DNA from: Sulfurospirillum sp964441765
Lineage (GTDB): Bacteria; Campylobacterota; Campylobacteria; Campylobacterales; Sulfurospirillaceae
Direction: 5' to 3'
Length of the DNA stretch: 24,663 nucleotides
NCBI GenBank assembly: GCA_964441765.1
Contig: CAYTVI010000028.1
Coordinates: 1 to 24,663 of the forward strand
In this document: positions 14,506 to 22,213 of the stretch, piece by piece
Layout of the letters: each line of letters opens with the position of its first letter
Position numbering within the stretch: position 1 is the stretch's first letter
Notes under the pieces: model-generated
Seen by the model: the letters and a program-made list of their open reading frames with translations, nothing else
The model's database searches: none
Told to the model about the DNA's origin: nothing
Position numbers and translations under genes: made by a program

Positions 14506-15096
14506 TTATTTTAAGAGCAATACTTTATCACAATTTTCTAAAATATTTCGCACCCTCTCTTGCCATAACGCTCCAAAGAGCAGACGTTCTTCCAAAGTTG
14601 CGTCACTAAAAAGTTTTGGCATAAGCGCATTCATGCGTGCATCAGCCACAATAGCACTTGGGTCGTACGCCATTTCAATACTGTGCAGATTATCCACGCG
14701 TTGCATCTTTACATGTAAAGGTATCGCTTCATTAAAAAAGAGCAAATTTCGTCTATCAAAATGCCCCTTTAAGCCTTTAAACCCTGTAGTGGTCGTCGCT
14801 CCTGTAATCAGCGAAAAAACATTAGCCATCACTCCCGTGGTGCCCTCATCCATTCCCTCTTTCATAAAAACTTTTACCTCTCCTCGTACAGGCATCTCAT
14901 CTTTGTATAAAGCTTTTAAGCCCTCTCTTGCCATTAGGTACGCTCCTGCGATGGTTGGACAACTGTGCCCTGCACTCTTAACCGCATCAAGATAATTAAA
15001 ACGTATAACACCTTCTTCAAAAGCACCTAAAAATTCTGCCAAGGGGTCTTTTAACGTAATCGACTCAACACGCTCAAAAAATTCTGGGTATTTCAT
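14506..15096 (-). CDS. FmdE-like protein (PF02663-type), function unknown
   Basis: Protein of 196 aa resembling subunit E of molybdenum formylmethanofuran dehydrogenase. The family's metal-binding signature appears as SAGHSCPTIAGAYLMAREGL (His44, Cys46), followed by EVKVFMKEGMDEGTTGVMANVFSLITGATTTTGFKGL. There are no added zinc-ribbon cysteines, no signal peptide and no membrane segment. Methanofuran genes are not expected in this phylum, so it is not likely to act in methanogenesis; FmdE relatives in non-methanogens are uncharacterised or linked to molybdenum metabolism. The ATG has AAGGAG 7 nt upstream. It is the first gene of the operon leading to tsaD and is divergent from a methyltransferase gene. 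Confidence 0.65.
   Translation of the reverse strand: MKYPEFFERVESITLKDPLAEFLGAFEEGVIRFNYLDAVKSAGHSCPTIAGAYLMAREGLKALYKDEMPVRGEVKVFMKEGMDEGTTGVMANVFSLITGATTTTGFKGLKGHFDRRNLLFFNEAIPLHVKMQRVDNLHSIEMAYDPSAIVADARMNALMPKLFSDATLEERLLFGALWQERVRNILENCDKVLLLK
14709..14718. repeat. TTACATGTAA palindrome, exact, in the FmdE-like gene
   Basis: On the coding strand read TTA CAT GTA AAG (Leu-His-Val-Lys). Confidence 0.9.
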
Positions 15097-15122
15097 TTTT
15101 GCACTCCTTCTTCTTTTTTTAC

Positions 15123-15128
15123 ATTCTA
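15123..15128 (-). promoter_or_regulatory. Probable extended -10 of the FmdE-like operon
   Basis: On the minus strand TAGAAT, preceded by TGC (TGCTAGAAT), an extended -10. It lies 26 bp before the ATG at 15096. Confidence 0.5.
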
Positions 15129-15138
15129 GCAGGTGTTA

Positions 15139-15157
15139 AAATCAATTTCATTGATTT
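15139..15157. promoter_or_regulatory. Inverted repeat in divergent promoter region, possible operator
   Basis: AAATCAAT and ATTGATTT, perfect 8-bp arms around TTC. The site lies between the two facing -10 elements (15123-15128 minus, 15167-15172 plus), upstream of both, where one regulator could act on both genes. The half-sites are an inverted layout of the FNR/CRP-type TTGAT; no regulator is identified. Confidence 0.4.
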
Positions 15158-15166
15158 AAATTGTGT

Positions 15167-15172
15167 TACAAT
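15167..15172 (+). promoter_or_regulatory. Probable -10 element of the methyltransferase gene
   Basis: TACAAT, 26 bp before the ATG at 15199. No matching -35. Confidence 0.4.
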
Positions 15173-15198
15173 GGAGTCAATGCAAATGAAGGAAACAG

Positions 15199-15807
15199 AT
15201 GCAAGCACTGTGGAATGCTAAATTTGGGGAAGAAAAATTTCTCTATGGAGAAGAACCCAACCACTTTATTAAAGAGCATTTAGAGCTTTTACTGCCCTGC
15301 GAGCGTATCATGTGCTTAGGCGAGGGTGAGGGGCGCAATGCTATTTTTTTAGCAGACAAAGGTCTTGAAGTCGAAGCGCTTGATGCTTCAGATATTGCTT
15401 TATTGACATTGCGAAAAAGCGCTAAAGCACACTACGTACACATTAAAGTTCGCCACACTTTGCTTGAATACTGGGAACCCACTCCTTGTTATGGTGCTGT
15501 TGTTTGCACCTATTTGCATGTGCCCAAAAAAGAACAACCTCTTCTTTTTACCAAAGCATTGGAAGCATTAAAAGTTGGAGGGATTTTTATCGCAGAGCTC
15601 TTTAGTGAAAGCCAAAAAAGTTTTCACAGCGGGGGACCTAAAGAGCTTGATTTACTTTATAGTCTTAATGATATTTCAGATACCCTCAAATTTCTTCCCT
15701 GCACCATTCTTAAATTAGCACAAGAAATCGTTATTTTGAATGAAGGCGAAAAGCACGTAGGACGAGCTAGCGTCATACGTGTGATTTGTAAAAAACTACC
15801 TATTTAG
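15199..15807 (+). CDS. Class I SAM-dependent methyltransferase (TehB-like)
   Basis: Protein of 202 aa with the Rossmann-type SAM pocket: motif I as MCLGEGEGRNAIFLADKG, the acidic end of strand 2 as VEALDASDIAL, motif IV region as YGAVVCTYLHVP, and LKVGGIFIAELFSE after it. The N-terminal WNAKFGEEKFLYGEEPNHF block is typical of small methyltransferases annotated as tellurite-resistance TehB-like. The substrate cannot be told from sequence. The ATG at 15199 has AAGGA upstream. Single-gene unit, divergent from the FmdE-like operon; its stop overlaps that of the convergent lipoprotein gene by 8 bp. Confidence 0.82.
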   Translation: MQALWNAKFGEEKFLYGEEPNHFIKEHLELLLPCERIMCLGEGEGRNAIFLADKGLEVEALDASDIALLTLRKSAKAHYVHIKVRHTLLEYWEPTPCYGAVVCTYLHVPKKEQPLLFTKALEALKVGGIFIAELFSESQKSFHSGGPKELDLLYSLNDISDTLKFLPCTILKLAQEIVILNEGEKHVGRASVIRVICKKLPI

Positions 15808-16348
15808 CGCTAATCGTTCCTAGATAGACGCTTCGTTGTTTATCTTCAACCCATTTAAAGACAAAATCATCGTGCATCTTTCCCCAATATAACTCTCCTG
15901 AATCACGCCATGGATCAATCAGTAATCCGCTTTCAAAAGAGCCCCCTTTTGCCACAACCACAACAGAGTTGTGCTCCATAGGCTCGCCCTTAAAAGCTAC
16001 ACCCCAACGTAAATCAAAACTTTTAAATTTTTGCTTTTTCAAATGCTCCATCATATCTTCACTCCACTGATAACACAGCCCTCGTTCACGATACCCCATG
16101 TTAATTAAGAGGTTGTGAAAATTGGCAGGTGCCATAAGTTTATACTTGCCTGCTAATTCACGAGAATAGAAAAGTGACTCTTTTGCAAATGCTTTCGCCT
16201 CTTTAGGATCAACCTCTTTTCCAAGGGCGACTAAATCTTGTGTTAACTGCTCTAACTTTTCAGGTTTGGTGTTAAGCGTTTCTTGCTTGACACTGCATCC
16301 ATTGATAAAAACTAACAAACTGACTACAATTAAAAGGCGTTTTAACAT
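15800..16348 (-). CDS. Lipoprotein with possible Cys-His-Asp active site, function unknown
   Basis: Protein of 182 aa. The lipobox is FINGC with Cys18 as lipidation site after a short basic and hydrophobic signal (MLKRLLIVVSLLV). The mature part has a charged helix (about 25-65), then GYRERGLCYQWSEDM (Cys92), GEPMEHNSVVVVA (His126) and SGLLIDPWRDSGELYWG (Asp145). The order Cys-His-Asp, with His before a hydrophobic strand, is what papain-like or transglutaminase-like folds show, so an enzyme is possible. I do not recognise a named family. It starts 2 bp after the metallophosphoesterase stop and is the last gene of the long minus-strand run. Confidence 0.72.
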   Translation of the reverse strand: MLKRLLIVVSLLVFINGCSVKQETLNTKPEKLEQLTQDLVALGKEVDPKEAKAFAKESLFYSRELAGKYKLMAPANFHNLLINMGYRERGLCYQWSEDMMEHLKKQKFKSFDLRWGVAFKGEPMEHNSVVVVAKGGSFESGLLIDPWRDSGELYWGKMHDDFVFKWVEDKQRSVYLGTISAK

Positions 16349-16350
16349 TA

Positions 16351-17469
16351 TTACTTCACTTTCAAATTTATTTTTACAATTTCACTAGGAGCCATCACGC
16401 GAACTGCTGGTCCCCAATAACCCGCACCGTTGCTCACAAAGACTTGCGTTTGAGCACTGTGTTGGTAAAGCCCACTCAAATAAGGCTGGTCAAGTAAGAC
16501 AAGCAGTCCAAATGGAAAAATTTGCCCACCATGGGTATGCCCTGAGAGGATTAAATCAACCTTTTCATTTTTCATCTCTTTAACAATTTTGGGTTGATGG
16601 GAGAGTAAGACGGTTGGTAATTCTGGCTTTACATGTAAAAGTGCTTTTTGTAAATCTGGCGGTAAAAAATCAAAGCGTTTACCCATCATATCGGTCACAC
16701 CTGCAAGATTTAGCACCCCTCCAATATTCACACTGCGGTTATCTAAAACATGTACCCCTAAAAACTCCAAATACGCCATAATCTGATTGACCCCGTAAAA
16801 ATATTCATGATTTCCAGGAACAAAATAGACCCCAGCTGAACTTTGAATATCTCTTAACGCATCCAGTTTATCGCCTATTTGTTCTACAGGCATATCCACC
16901 AAATCACCCGTTATCACCACAATATCAGGATTCAAACGATTGACTTCTCGCACAATATCGTCCATAAACTCTTTTCCTAAGGTCTTGCCAATATGCACAT
17001 CGGTAATCTGCACAATGCTTAGTTCTTGGCTAAGTCCTTGTATCAAAATATCTACTTCTTTAATGCGCGGAGACTGCATCCCATTGAAAAACCCTTTGGT
17101 TATATACGAAAGGGCAAGGATGAGCATACTCACATCCAAAACCATCTTTACAAACAAACGACGGGAGTGGTCGTGTGGAATTTTAGCATAAGGAATATGC
17201 GCCAAATCGTAGATAAGGGCGACACAAAAAAGCATAAAGGAAACACCTATCAAACTTGAGAAGAGCGCATACAGCTTAGGGTCAAGCGAATCCAAACGAA
17301 GCACTAAAAAGTAAAAAATCTCACATAATGTGATAAGTACCATACTCCAAGCAAGTGGTTTTTGAACGTTTGAAAAAAGCTCCAAGCGCTTTAAAAAGCG
17401 CCTGTAGCTGTAGAAATTAATTAAAGATAGAACAACAATAGCGGCTATCGCAAACGTCAATCGAAACAC
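16351..17469 (-). CDS. Membrane-anchored calcineurin-like metallophosphoesterase (YkuE-type)
   Basis: Protein of 372 aa. Residues 1-130 hold about four membrane helices. Residues 148-372 form a dinuclear metal phosphoesterase with all motifs: TDVHIG (Asp157, His159), TGDLVD (Asp189), PGNHEYF (Asn220, His221), LLSHQP (His291) and SGHTHGGQIFPF (His311, His313). Bacterial members with this arrangement act at the inner membrane on lipid-linked or nucleotide-linked phosphates; the substrate here is unknown. The start is GTG at 17469 with AGGGG 5 nt before; the nearby ATG is out of frame. It lies 8 bp after the symporter gene and 2 bp before the lipoprotein gene. Confidence 0.9.
   Translation of the reverse strand: MFRLTFAIAAIVVLSLINFYSYRRFLKRLELFSNVQKPLAWSMVLITLCEIFYFLVLRLDSLDPKLYALFSSLIGVSFMLFCVALIYDLAHIPYAKIPHDHSRRLFVKMVLDVSMLILALSYITKGFFNGMQSPRIKEVDILIQGLSQELSIVQITDVHIGKTLGKEFMDDIVREVNRLNPDIVVITGDLVDMPVEQIGDKLDALRDIQSSAGVYFVPGNHEYFYGVNQIMAYLEFLGVHVLDNRSVNIGGVLNLAGVTDMMGKRFDFLPPDLQKALLHVKPELPTVLLSHQPKIVKEMKNEKVDLILSGHTHGGQIFPFGLLVLLDQPYLSGLYQHSAQTQVFVSNGAGYWGPAVRVMAPSEIVKINLKVK
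16629..16638. repeat. TTACATGTAA palindrome, exact, in the metallophosphoesterase gene
   Basis: On the coding strand read TTA CAT GTA AAG (Leu-His-Val-Lys), in the variable stretch before the LLSHQP motif. Confidence 0.9.
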
Positions 17470-17477
17470 ATTTTCCC

Positions 17478-18809
17478 CTATTTTTTGAGCACATCAAAAT
17501 AGCGATTGGTTTCAGATTTTATCACTTTAGAGAGCAACAAAAGAGCAATCAAGTTAGGAATCGCCATCATACCGTTCATCAAATCTGAAAAATCCCATAC
17601 AAACGAGAGTTTCATCATAGCACCCACCATCACAAAAGCGATGAAAATGACACGATACAGTCTTACTCTTTTCTCACCAAAAATATACTCAAACGCTTTT
17701 TCGCCATAATAACTCCAACCAAGGATGGTTGAATAGGCAAAAAGGGCGGTTGAAATCACGACAACAAGTACACCAAAAGAGCCTAAATGAAGCCCAAAGC
17801 TTTGCATCGTTAGTGTTCCTGCACTCACGCCTTCTTTCCAAAAAGGAGAGATAAGAATAATAAGTGCGGTCATCGTACACACCACCAAGGTGTCAATAAA
17901 CGTCTGTGTCATACTCACAAGCGCTTGACGTACAGGGTCATTCGTTTTAGCAGCAGCGGCGGCAATAGGCGCAGAACCAAGTCCTGATTCGTTAGAAAAA
18001 ACACCACGCGCCACACCGTAACGAATGGCTGCAGCTATCGTTGCCCCTGCAAAACCACCCCCTGCAGCAGCAGGACTAAAGGCATGTCCAAAAATAAGCC
18101 CAAAGGCTCCGCCGATTTTGTCTACATTCATTGCCAAGATAATCAGTGCAACAGCCACATAGACTAAAATCATAAAAGGAACTAAAAAGGAAGTAAAACG
18201 ACCTATCGATTTAATACCGCCTAAAATCACCAAGGCTGTCAGGGTTAAAAGAACCAAGCCTGTTACCCATGTAGGAATAGACATTTGGGTATTTAAAATT
18301 TGTGCTACCGCATTGGCTTGCGTCATATTGCCAATACCAAACGCCGCAAGAGCCGTAAAGATAGCAAATGCCATACCCAACTTTGGCATATTGAGTCCAT
18401 AAGTGAGGTAGTACATTGGTCCACCCTTATAGCCATGATGTCCTGCTTGGCGATATTTAACAGCCAGTACGGCTTCGGAGTATTTCGTTGCCATACCCAC
18501 AAGTCCTGTCATCCACATCCAAAAGACCGCTCCTGGACCGCCCAACGTAATTGCTGTTGCAACACCAACGATATTTCCAATTCCTACCGTTGCCGCAAGG
18601 GCTGTCATGAGTGCCGCAAAATGGCTAATTTCACCTTTACCATCGGGTTCTTTGTGAAAAATAAGTTTGAGTGCATGAGGCAGAGCCCAAAACTGCATCC
18701 CTTTAAGAATAATCGTGAGGTAAATACCCGTACCCACGAGTAAAATAAGCATCGGTGGACCCCACACAATGCCTGAGAGCGTAGAGACAATTTTCTCTAA
18801 AAACTCCAT
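17478..18809 (-). CDS. Sodium:alanine/glycine symporter (AGCS family)
   Basis: Inner-membrane Na+-coupled uptake of small neutral amino acids. The 443-aa protein has about 10-11 membrane helices. Family blocks include TALAATVGIGNIVGVATAIT, LGGPGAVFWMWMTGLVGMAT, the KYSEAVLAVKYR segment with the conserved Glu, GFAGATIAAAIRYGVARGVF followed by SNESGLGSAPIAAAAAKTND, and STILGWSYYGEKAFEYIFG. Substrate preference within alanine, glycine and D-alanine is not determinable. AAGGAG lies 5 nt before the ATG. It follows the nucleobase permease by 12 bp and so is probably cotranscribed. Confidence 0.93.
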   Translation of the reverse strand: MEFLEKIVSTLSGIVWGPPMLILLVGTGIYLTIILKGMQFWALPHALKLIFHKEPDGKGEISHFAALMTALAATVGIGNIVGVATAITLGGPGAVFWMWMTGLVGMATKYSEAVLAVKYRQAGHHGYKGGPMYYLTYGLNMPKLGMAFAIFTALAAFGIGNMTQANAVAQILNTQMSIPTWVTGLVLLTLTALVILGGIKSIGRFTSFLVPFMILVYVAVALIILAMNVDKIGGAFGLIFGHAFSPAAAGGGFAGATIAAAIRYGVARGVFSNESGLGSAPIAAAAAKTNDPVRQALVSMTQTFIDTLVVCTMTALIILISPFWKEGVSAGTLTMQSFGLHLGSFGVLVVVISTALFAYSTILGWSYYGEKAFEYIFGEKRVRLYRVIFIAFVMVGAMMKLSFVWDFSDLMNGMMAIPNLIALLLLSKVIKSETNRYFDVLKK

Positions 18810-18821
18810 TCTTTCTCCTTT

Positions 18822-19964
18822 TTAATAGCCATCAAAATGGCGAGTTTTTGGTAATACAAGATTTAAAAAGATACCCACAATGGCACCAAGACCAATGCCG
18901 CTAAACTTCGTTCCACCAAAATCAAAGGTCATACCACCAATGGCAAAAACCAAGATGATAGAGACAATAATCATGTTGCGAGGATCAGCCATATCGACTT
19001 TACCTTTAATGAGTGTTTCTAGCCCAATCGAAGCAATAATCCCAAATAAAAGCAATAAAATACCACCCATAACCGGTACAGGAATCGTAGCAAGTAGTCC
19101 ACCAAGCTTTCCAACAAACGCTAAAACAATCGCAAAAATCGCCGCCCATGTCATAATGGCAGGGTTAAACGCTTTGGTAATGGTCACAGCCCCTGTCACT
19201 TCTGAATAGGTTGTATTAGGAGGCCCACCGAGCAATGAAGCCGCACTCGTTGCCAAGCCATCCCCTAAAAGGGTTCTTTTAAGCCCTGGCTCTTTCAAAT
19301 AATCGCGTTTGGTGACATTACTAATCGCCAACATATCACCCACATGCTCTACCGCAGGGGCTATTGCTATCGGAAGAATAAATAAAATCGCTTCAAAATT
19401 AAATTCAGGTGTCGTAAAGGAGGGGATTGCAAACCAAGGTGCTTTTGCAACCGCTTCAAAACTCACAACACCAAAGAAAAGCGCTACGATATAACCACCT
19501 GCAATCCCACAAATGATAGGAAGCAAACGCATAACGCCCTTACCCATCAAAGTAACTATCATCGTCACAACAAGAGCAGAGAGTGAAATAGTAATCGCTG
19601 GTCCAAAAGGCACTAATACAATAGCACCATCGCCCGTTTTACCCATCGCCATATGCACAGCCACGGGAGAGAGAATCAAACCAATGGTCATAATCACAGG
19701 TCCTGTAACCACAGGCGGTAAAAGTCTATGGATAAATCCACTTCCACGAAGGTGAATTAAGATGCTTAAGACCACATAAAAAAGACCCGCCGCCACAAGC
19801 CCACTCATGGTACCCGCGATACCCCATGTTTTGACGCCATAAATAATCGGTGCGATAAACGCAAACGATGAGGCCAAAAACACAGGAGGAACAGCCTTAC
19901 GGGTAACAAGCTGAAAAATCAGCGTTCCAAGACCTGCGGTAAATAGCGCGACATTGGGATCAAG
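18822..19964 (-). CDS. uraA: Uracil/xanthine permease (NCS2/NAT family), 5' end lost in gap
   Basis: Proton-coupled nucleobase transporter of the inner membrane. The frame runs upstream past the first Met (19883) to the gap edge, reading LDPNVALFTAGLGTLIFQLV, which aligns with early helix 2 of UraA, so the true N-terminus (about 40-50 residues) is in the gap. Visible motifs: ASSFAFIAPI, IAPAVEHVGDMLAISN with the substrate Glu and His region, GGPPNTTYSEVTGAVTITKA (helix 10 signature of the UraA group) and MGGILLLLFG. There are 380 residues present; full-length members have about 425. The choice of uracil over xanthine or uric acid rests on general similarity. Confidence 0.85.
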   Translation of the reverse strand, partial: LDPNVALFTAGLGTLIFQLVTRKAVPPVFLASSFAFIAPIIYGVKTWGIAGTMSGLVAAGLFYVVLSILIHLRGSGFIHRLLPPVVTGPVIMTIGLILSPVAVHMAMGKTGDGAIVLVPFGPAITISLSALVVTMIVTLMGKGVMRLLPIICGIAGGYIVALFFGVVSFEAVAKAPWFAIPSFTTPEFNFEAILFILPIAIAPAVEHVGDMLAISNVTKRDYLKEPGLKRTLLGDGLATSAASLLGGPPNTTYSEVTGAVTITKAFNPAIMTWAAIFAIVLAFVGKLGGLLATIPVPVMGGILLLLFGIIASIGLETLIKGKVDMADPRNMIIVSIILVFAIGGMTFDFGGTKFSGIGLGAIVGIFLNLVLPKTRHFDGY

Positions 19965-20064
19965 NNNNNNNNNNNNNNNNNNNNNNNNNNNNNNNNNNNN
20001 NNNNNNNNNNNNNNNNNNNNNNNNNNNNNNNNNNNNNNNNNNNNNNNNNNNNNNNNNNNNNNNN
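19965..20064. other. Assembly gap (100 N) between dxr and the permease gene
   Basis: Exactly 100 Ns. It must hold the last 25-30 codons of dxr, about 40-50 codons of the permease and any spacer, roughly 200 bp or more, so 100 is only a placeholder. Confidence 0.95.
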
Positions 20065-21049
20065 GATAGGCTTTTTTTGTCAGTTCTGCCAATTCTAAAA
20101 TATTTATTTTACCGTTAAAAAAGTGTGCTTGTGCTATTTCATTTGCTGCATTTATCACCACACCCCGTGTTGGGTTTTTAAGCACATCGTCTTTGATTTC
20201 CCAAATGGGGTAGCGTTTTTCACAAATGCTTTGAAATGAAAAGCCTCCGATGTGATGTAAATTGACAGAGGGTAAAATAGCCTCTTCTACTTTGCCTAAT
20301 AAAGCATAGGCAATAGGCAGTTTCATATCGGCATTGGCTAAATGCGCGGTCATGCTTCCATCTACAAAATCCACAAACGCGTGAATAATCGACTTTGGCT
20401 CAATAATGGCATCCAAATTATCGCATCCAAAAAGCCACTTCGCCTCTAAAAGCTCAAACAGTTTATTGGTCATCGTAGCGCTGTCGATAGTGATTTTAGA
20501 ACCCATGCTCCAGTTAGGATGTTTGAGCGCTTCATTTGGGCTCATAGAAGCGATTTTATCCAGCGGCGTATCGCGAAACGCCCCACCACTTGCCGTAATT
20601 GTCATGCGAGAAATGGGTCGCCCGTTTAAAAGGTACCACAAACCAAAATGCTCACTGTCAATAGGAGTGATTTTTGAGGTATCGAGCAAATGTCCTGCGA
20701 CGACTAAGGACTCTTTGTTAGCAAGCGCTAAACGCTTGCCTAAACGAAGGCTCTCAATGCTAGGGCGCAGTCCGACAAAGCCAACAAGTGCGTTGACGAC
20801 CATCTCGCTTTGGCAAAGTGAAAGCATCTCCACAATGCCCTCTTCTCCTACAAAAACCCTATCGTGCTTTACATGTAAAACGTCATTAGCATCGGAAATC
20901 GCCACATATTTGGGTAGAAATGCTTCAATTTGTTCATTTAAAAGAGTGATGTTTTTCCCCGCACACAACGCTTCAACCGCAAGCCCAAATCGCTTTGCGA
21001 TGACAAGCGCATTGACCCCGATAGAACCCGTAGAACCTAAGAGTACCAC
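20065..21049 (-). CDS. dxr: 1-deoxy-D-xylulose 5-phosphate reductoisomerase, 3' end lost in gap
   Basis: NADPH enzyme making methylerythritol 4-phosphate, the committed step of isoprenoid synthesis; its product feeds undecaprenyl and menaquinone side chains. Motifs: LLGSTGSIGVNAL (NADPH loop), LANKESLVVAG, PIDSEHFGLWYLL (metal and substrate), ITASGGAFRDTP, GSKITIDSATMTNK and VINAANEIAQAHFF. There are 328 codons, ending at KKAY where the gap begins; relatives have about 355, so only the C-terminal tail is missing. An open frame across the gap is spurious because its far side is the permease in another frame. The start is GTG at 21049, directly after the cdsA stop codon. Confidence 0.96.
20869..20878. 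repeat. TTACATGTAA palindrome, exact, in dxr
   Basis: On the coding strand read TTA CAT GTA AAG (Leu-His-Val-Lys). Confidence 0.9.
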
Positions 21050-21814
21050 TTACGCAAACCCTCGAAGGAGTATCACCATGACCACAACACCAAATAGATA
21101 ACCATCGAGTCTATCGAGCATTCCCCCGTGTCCTGGGAAAAGATTTCCGCTGTCTTTTAACCCAGCTTCACGTTTGAGCAAACTCTCAAACAAATCACCA
21201 AACACAGACGCCACAGAAGTTCCCACAGAAATCAAAAGCGCTAAAAAGAAGGGAACAAAAAACGCACCCATAAACGCACCTGCCACACTGGCGATAAGGA
21301 TACCGCCTAAAACGCCCTCTAAGGTTTTATTGGGCGAGGTGGGTGAAAACGGTGTTTTGCCGATACTTTTACCCACAAAATAAGCTCCCGTATCGGTGAG
21401 TGCAACCACCACGACAAGCCAGATAAAGACTTTCATCCCAAAATCATGGTAGAGTGCATACATAAAAAGCATGGAGATGGAAGGGTAAAAGAAAGGAATG
21501 AGTTGCTTATAATCAACATTTTTGGTGTATGCCATCACGCCTAAAAGCACGATGAGTGCTAAATAAATCAAATCACTTGGACTCGGATAGACAAATGCGA
21601 CCAACCAAAGAATCAGTGCGTACACATAAAGCTTGTTATCTTCCACGCCAAAAAGCTTCATCGCTTCGTGAAACGCAAAAAGGTAAATAACCCCTAAAAT
21701 AAGCCATGTGATAAAAGCATTGTCTAGTATGGCAAAAAAGGTTGCAAATGCTACCATTAAAATGCCTGTAAGCACGCGTTGTTTATTTGATTCGTAAATT
21801 GACTTGAAGTCCAT
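21050..21814 (-). CDS. cdsA: Phosphatidate cytidylyltransferase (CDP-diglyceride synthase)
   Basis: Makes CDP-diacylglycerol from phosphatidate and CTP, the precursor of all phospholipids, in the inner membrane. The 254-aa protein has about 7-8 membrane helices. The C-terminal family signature is complete: SLLKREAGLKDSGNLFPGHG followed by GMLDRLDGYLFG, preceded by DTGAYFVGKSIGKTPFSPTS and PNKTLEG. The frame extends to a TTG at 21850, but the ATG at 21814 (MDFKSIYESNKQRVLTG) has AAAGAG about 9 nt upstream and gives the normal N-terminus. Its TAA is followed immediately by the GTG of dxr, implying translational coupling. Confidence 0.95.
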   Translation of the reverse strand: MDFKSIYESNKQRVLTGILMVAFATFFAILDNAFITWLILGVIYLFAFHEAMKLFGVEDNKLYVYALILWLVAFVYPSPSDLIYLALIVLLGVMAYTKNVDYKQLIPFFYPSISMLFMYALYHDFGMKVFIWLVVVVALTDTGAYFVGKSIGKTPFSPTSPNKTLEGVLGGILIASVAGAFMGAFFVPFFLALLISVGTSVASVFGDLFESLLKREAGLKDSGNLFPGHGGMLDRLDGYLFGVVVMVILLRGFA

Positions 21815-21852
21815 ATTAAGCACTCTTTCGTTTTTTGAAAATAATATCAAAG

Positions 21853-22170
21853 CTAAGCTTTAATATCCAAAAGTCCTACATGTAAAGGGGTATCTTCTTC
21901 ATCGTGCTCTTTGCCATCACGTTTGTACTCTTCAGCCGTCGCCCCTTGTTCTTCTTCATTTTTTTGGCGTTCATGCTCTTTTTCAGGGTCAATCTTATAG
22001 GTTTCCTCAGCAGGACGAACCTCTTGCACTTCATCTTCTTTTTCACTTTGCAAGGCAGCTGCTACCGCACTTTGCATCTGAAGGGCATTTTGAACTTCGG
22101 TCTGTTTAGAGGCTTGTACGGGAATCATTTGATTGGCGTAAATTACACTTCCAATGGGACCTACTGGCAT
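21853..22170 (-). CDS. Small highly charged protein of unknown function
   Basis: Protein of 105 aa that I do not recognise by name. The first 25 residues (MPVGPIGSVIYANQMIPVQA and on) are uncharged and look like the conserved part. Residues 30-45 form a Gln/Ala-rich helix, and residues 44-95 are dominated by Glu, Lys and Asp (for example EKEDEVQEVRPAEETYKIDP), probably disordered or coiled coil. There is no signal peptide or membrane segment. It has the strongest ribosome site in the window (AAGGAGG, 8 nt before the ATG) and lies between the NFACT gene and cdsA. A gene at this position also exists, as I recall, in C. jejuni. It is real on context, but its role is unknown. Confidence 0.72.
   Translation of the reverse strand: MPVGPIGSVIYANQMIPVQASKQTEVQNALQMQSAVAAALQSEKEDEVQEVRPAEETYKIDPEKEHERQKNEEEQGATAEEYKRDGKEHDEEDTPLHVGLLDIKA
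21876..21885. repeat. Palindrome variant CTACATGTAA (one mismatch)
   Basis: Near the 3' end of the small charged gene, read on the coding strand TTA CAT GTA GGA (Leu-His-Val-Gly). Confidence 0.65.
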
Positions 22171-22178
22171 AGTACAAA

Positions 22179-22185
22179 CCTCCTT
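22179..22185 (-). promoter_or_regulatory. Strong Shine-Dalgarno site of the small charged gene
   Basis: AAGGAGG on the minus strand with 8 nt to the ATG at 22170, the best ribosome site in the window. It fixes this start and suggests high expression. Confidence 0.75.
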
Positions 22186-22190
22186 GAGTT

Positions 22191-22200
22191 TTACATGTAA
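22191..22200. repeat. TTACATGTAA palindrome, exact, intergenic
   Basis: In the 43-bp spacer between the NFACT gene stop and the small charged gene, just upstream of that gene's ribosome site. Confidence 0.9.
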
Positions 22201-22213
22201 TTTAAAATAAATC

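Noticed and set aside
15141..15155. An FNR/CRP-type box (TTGAT-N4-ATCAA) in the divergent promoter
   Set aside because: The half-sites are present in the opposite order (ATCAAT-N3-ATTGAT), so the standard box is not formed; kept only as an unassigned inverted repeat.
18300..18743. A 147-codon plus-strand open frame inside the symporter gene
   Set aside because: It is the shadow of a strongly supported AGCS transporter on the other strand, with Cys/His/Arg-rich composition unlike a real protein and no ribosome site noted.
20406..21101. A 231-codon plus-strand open frame opposite dxr and cdsA
   Set aside because: It is antisense to two certain genes, with Ser/Thr/Pro-rich shadow composition and no recognisable domain.
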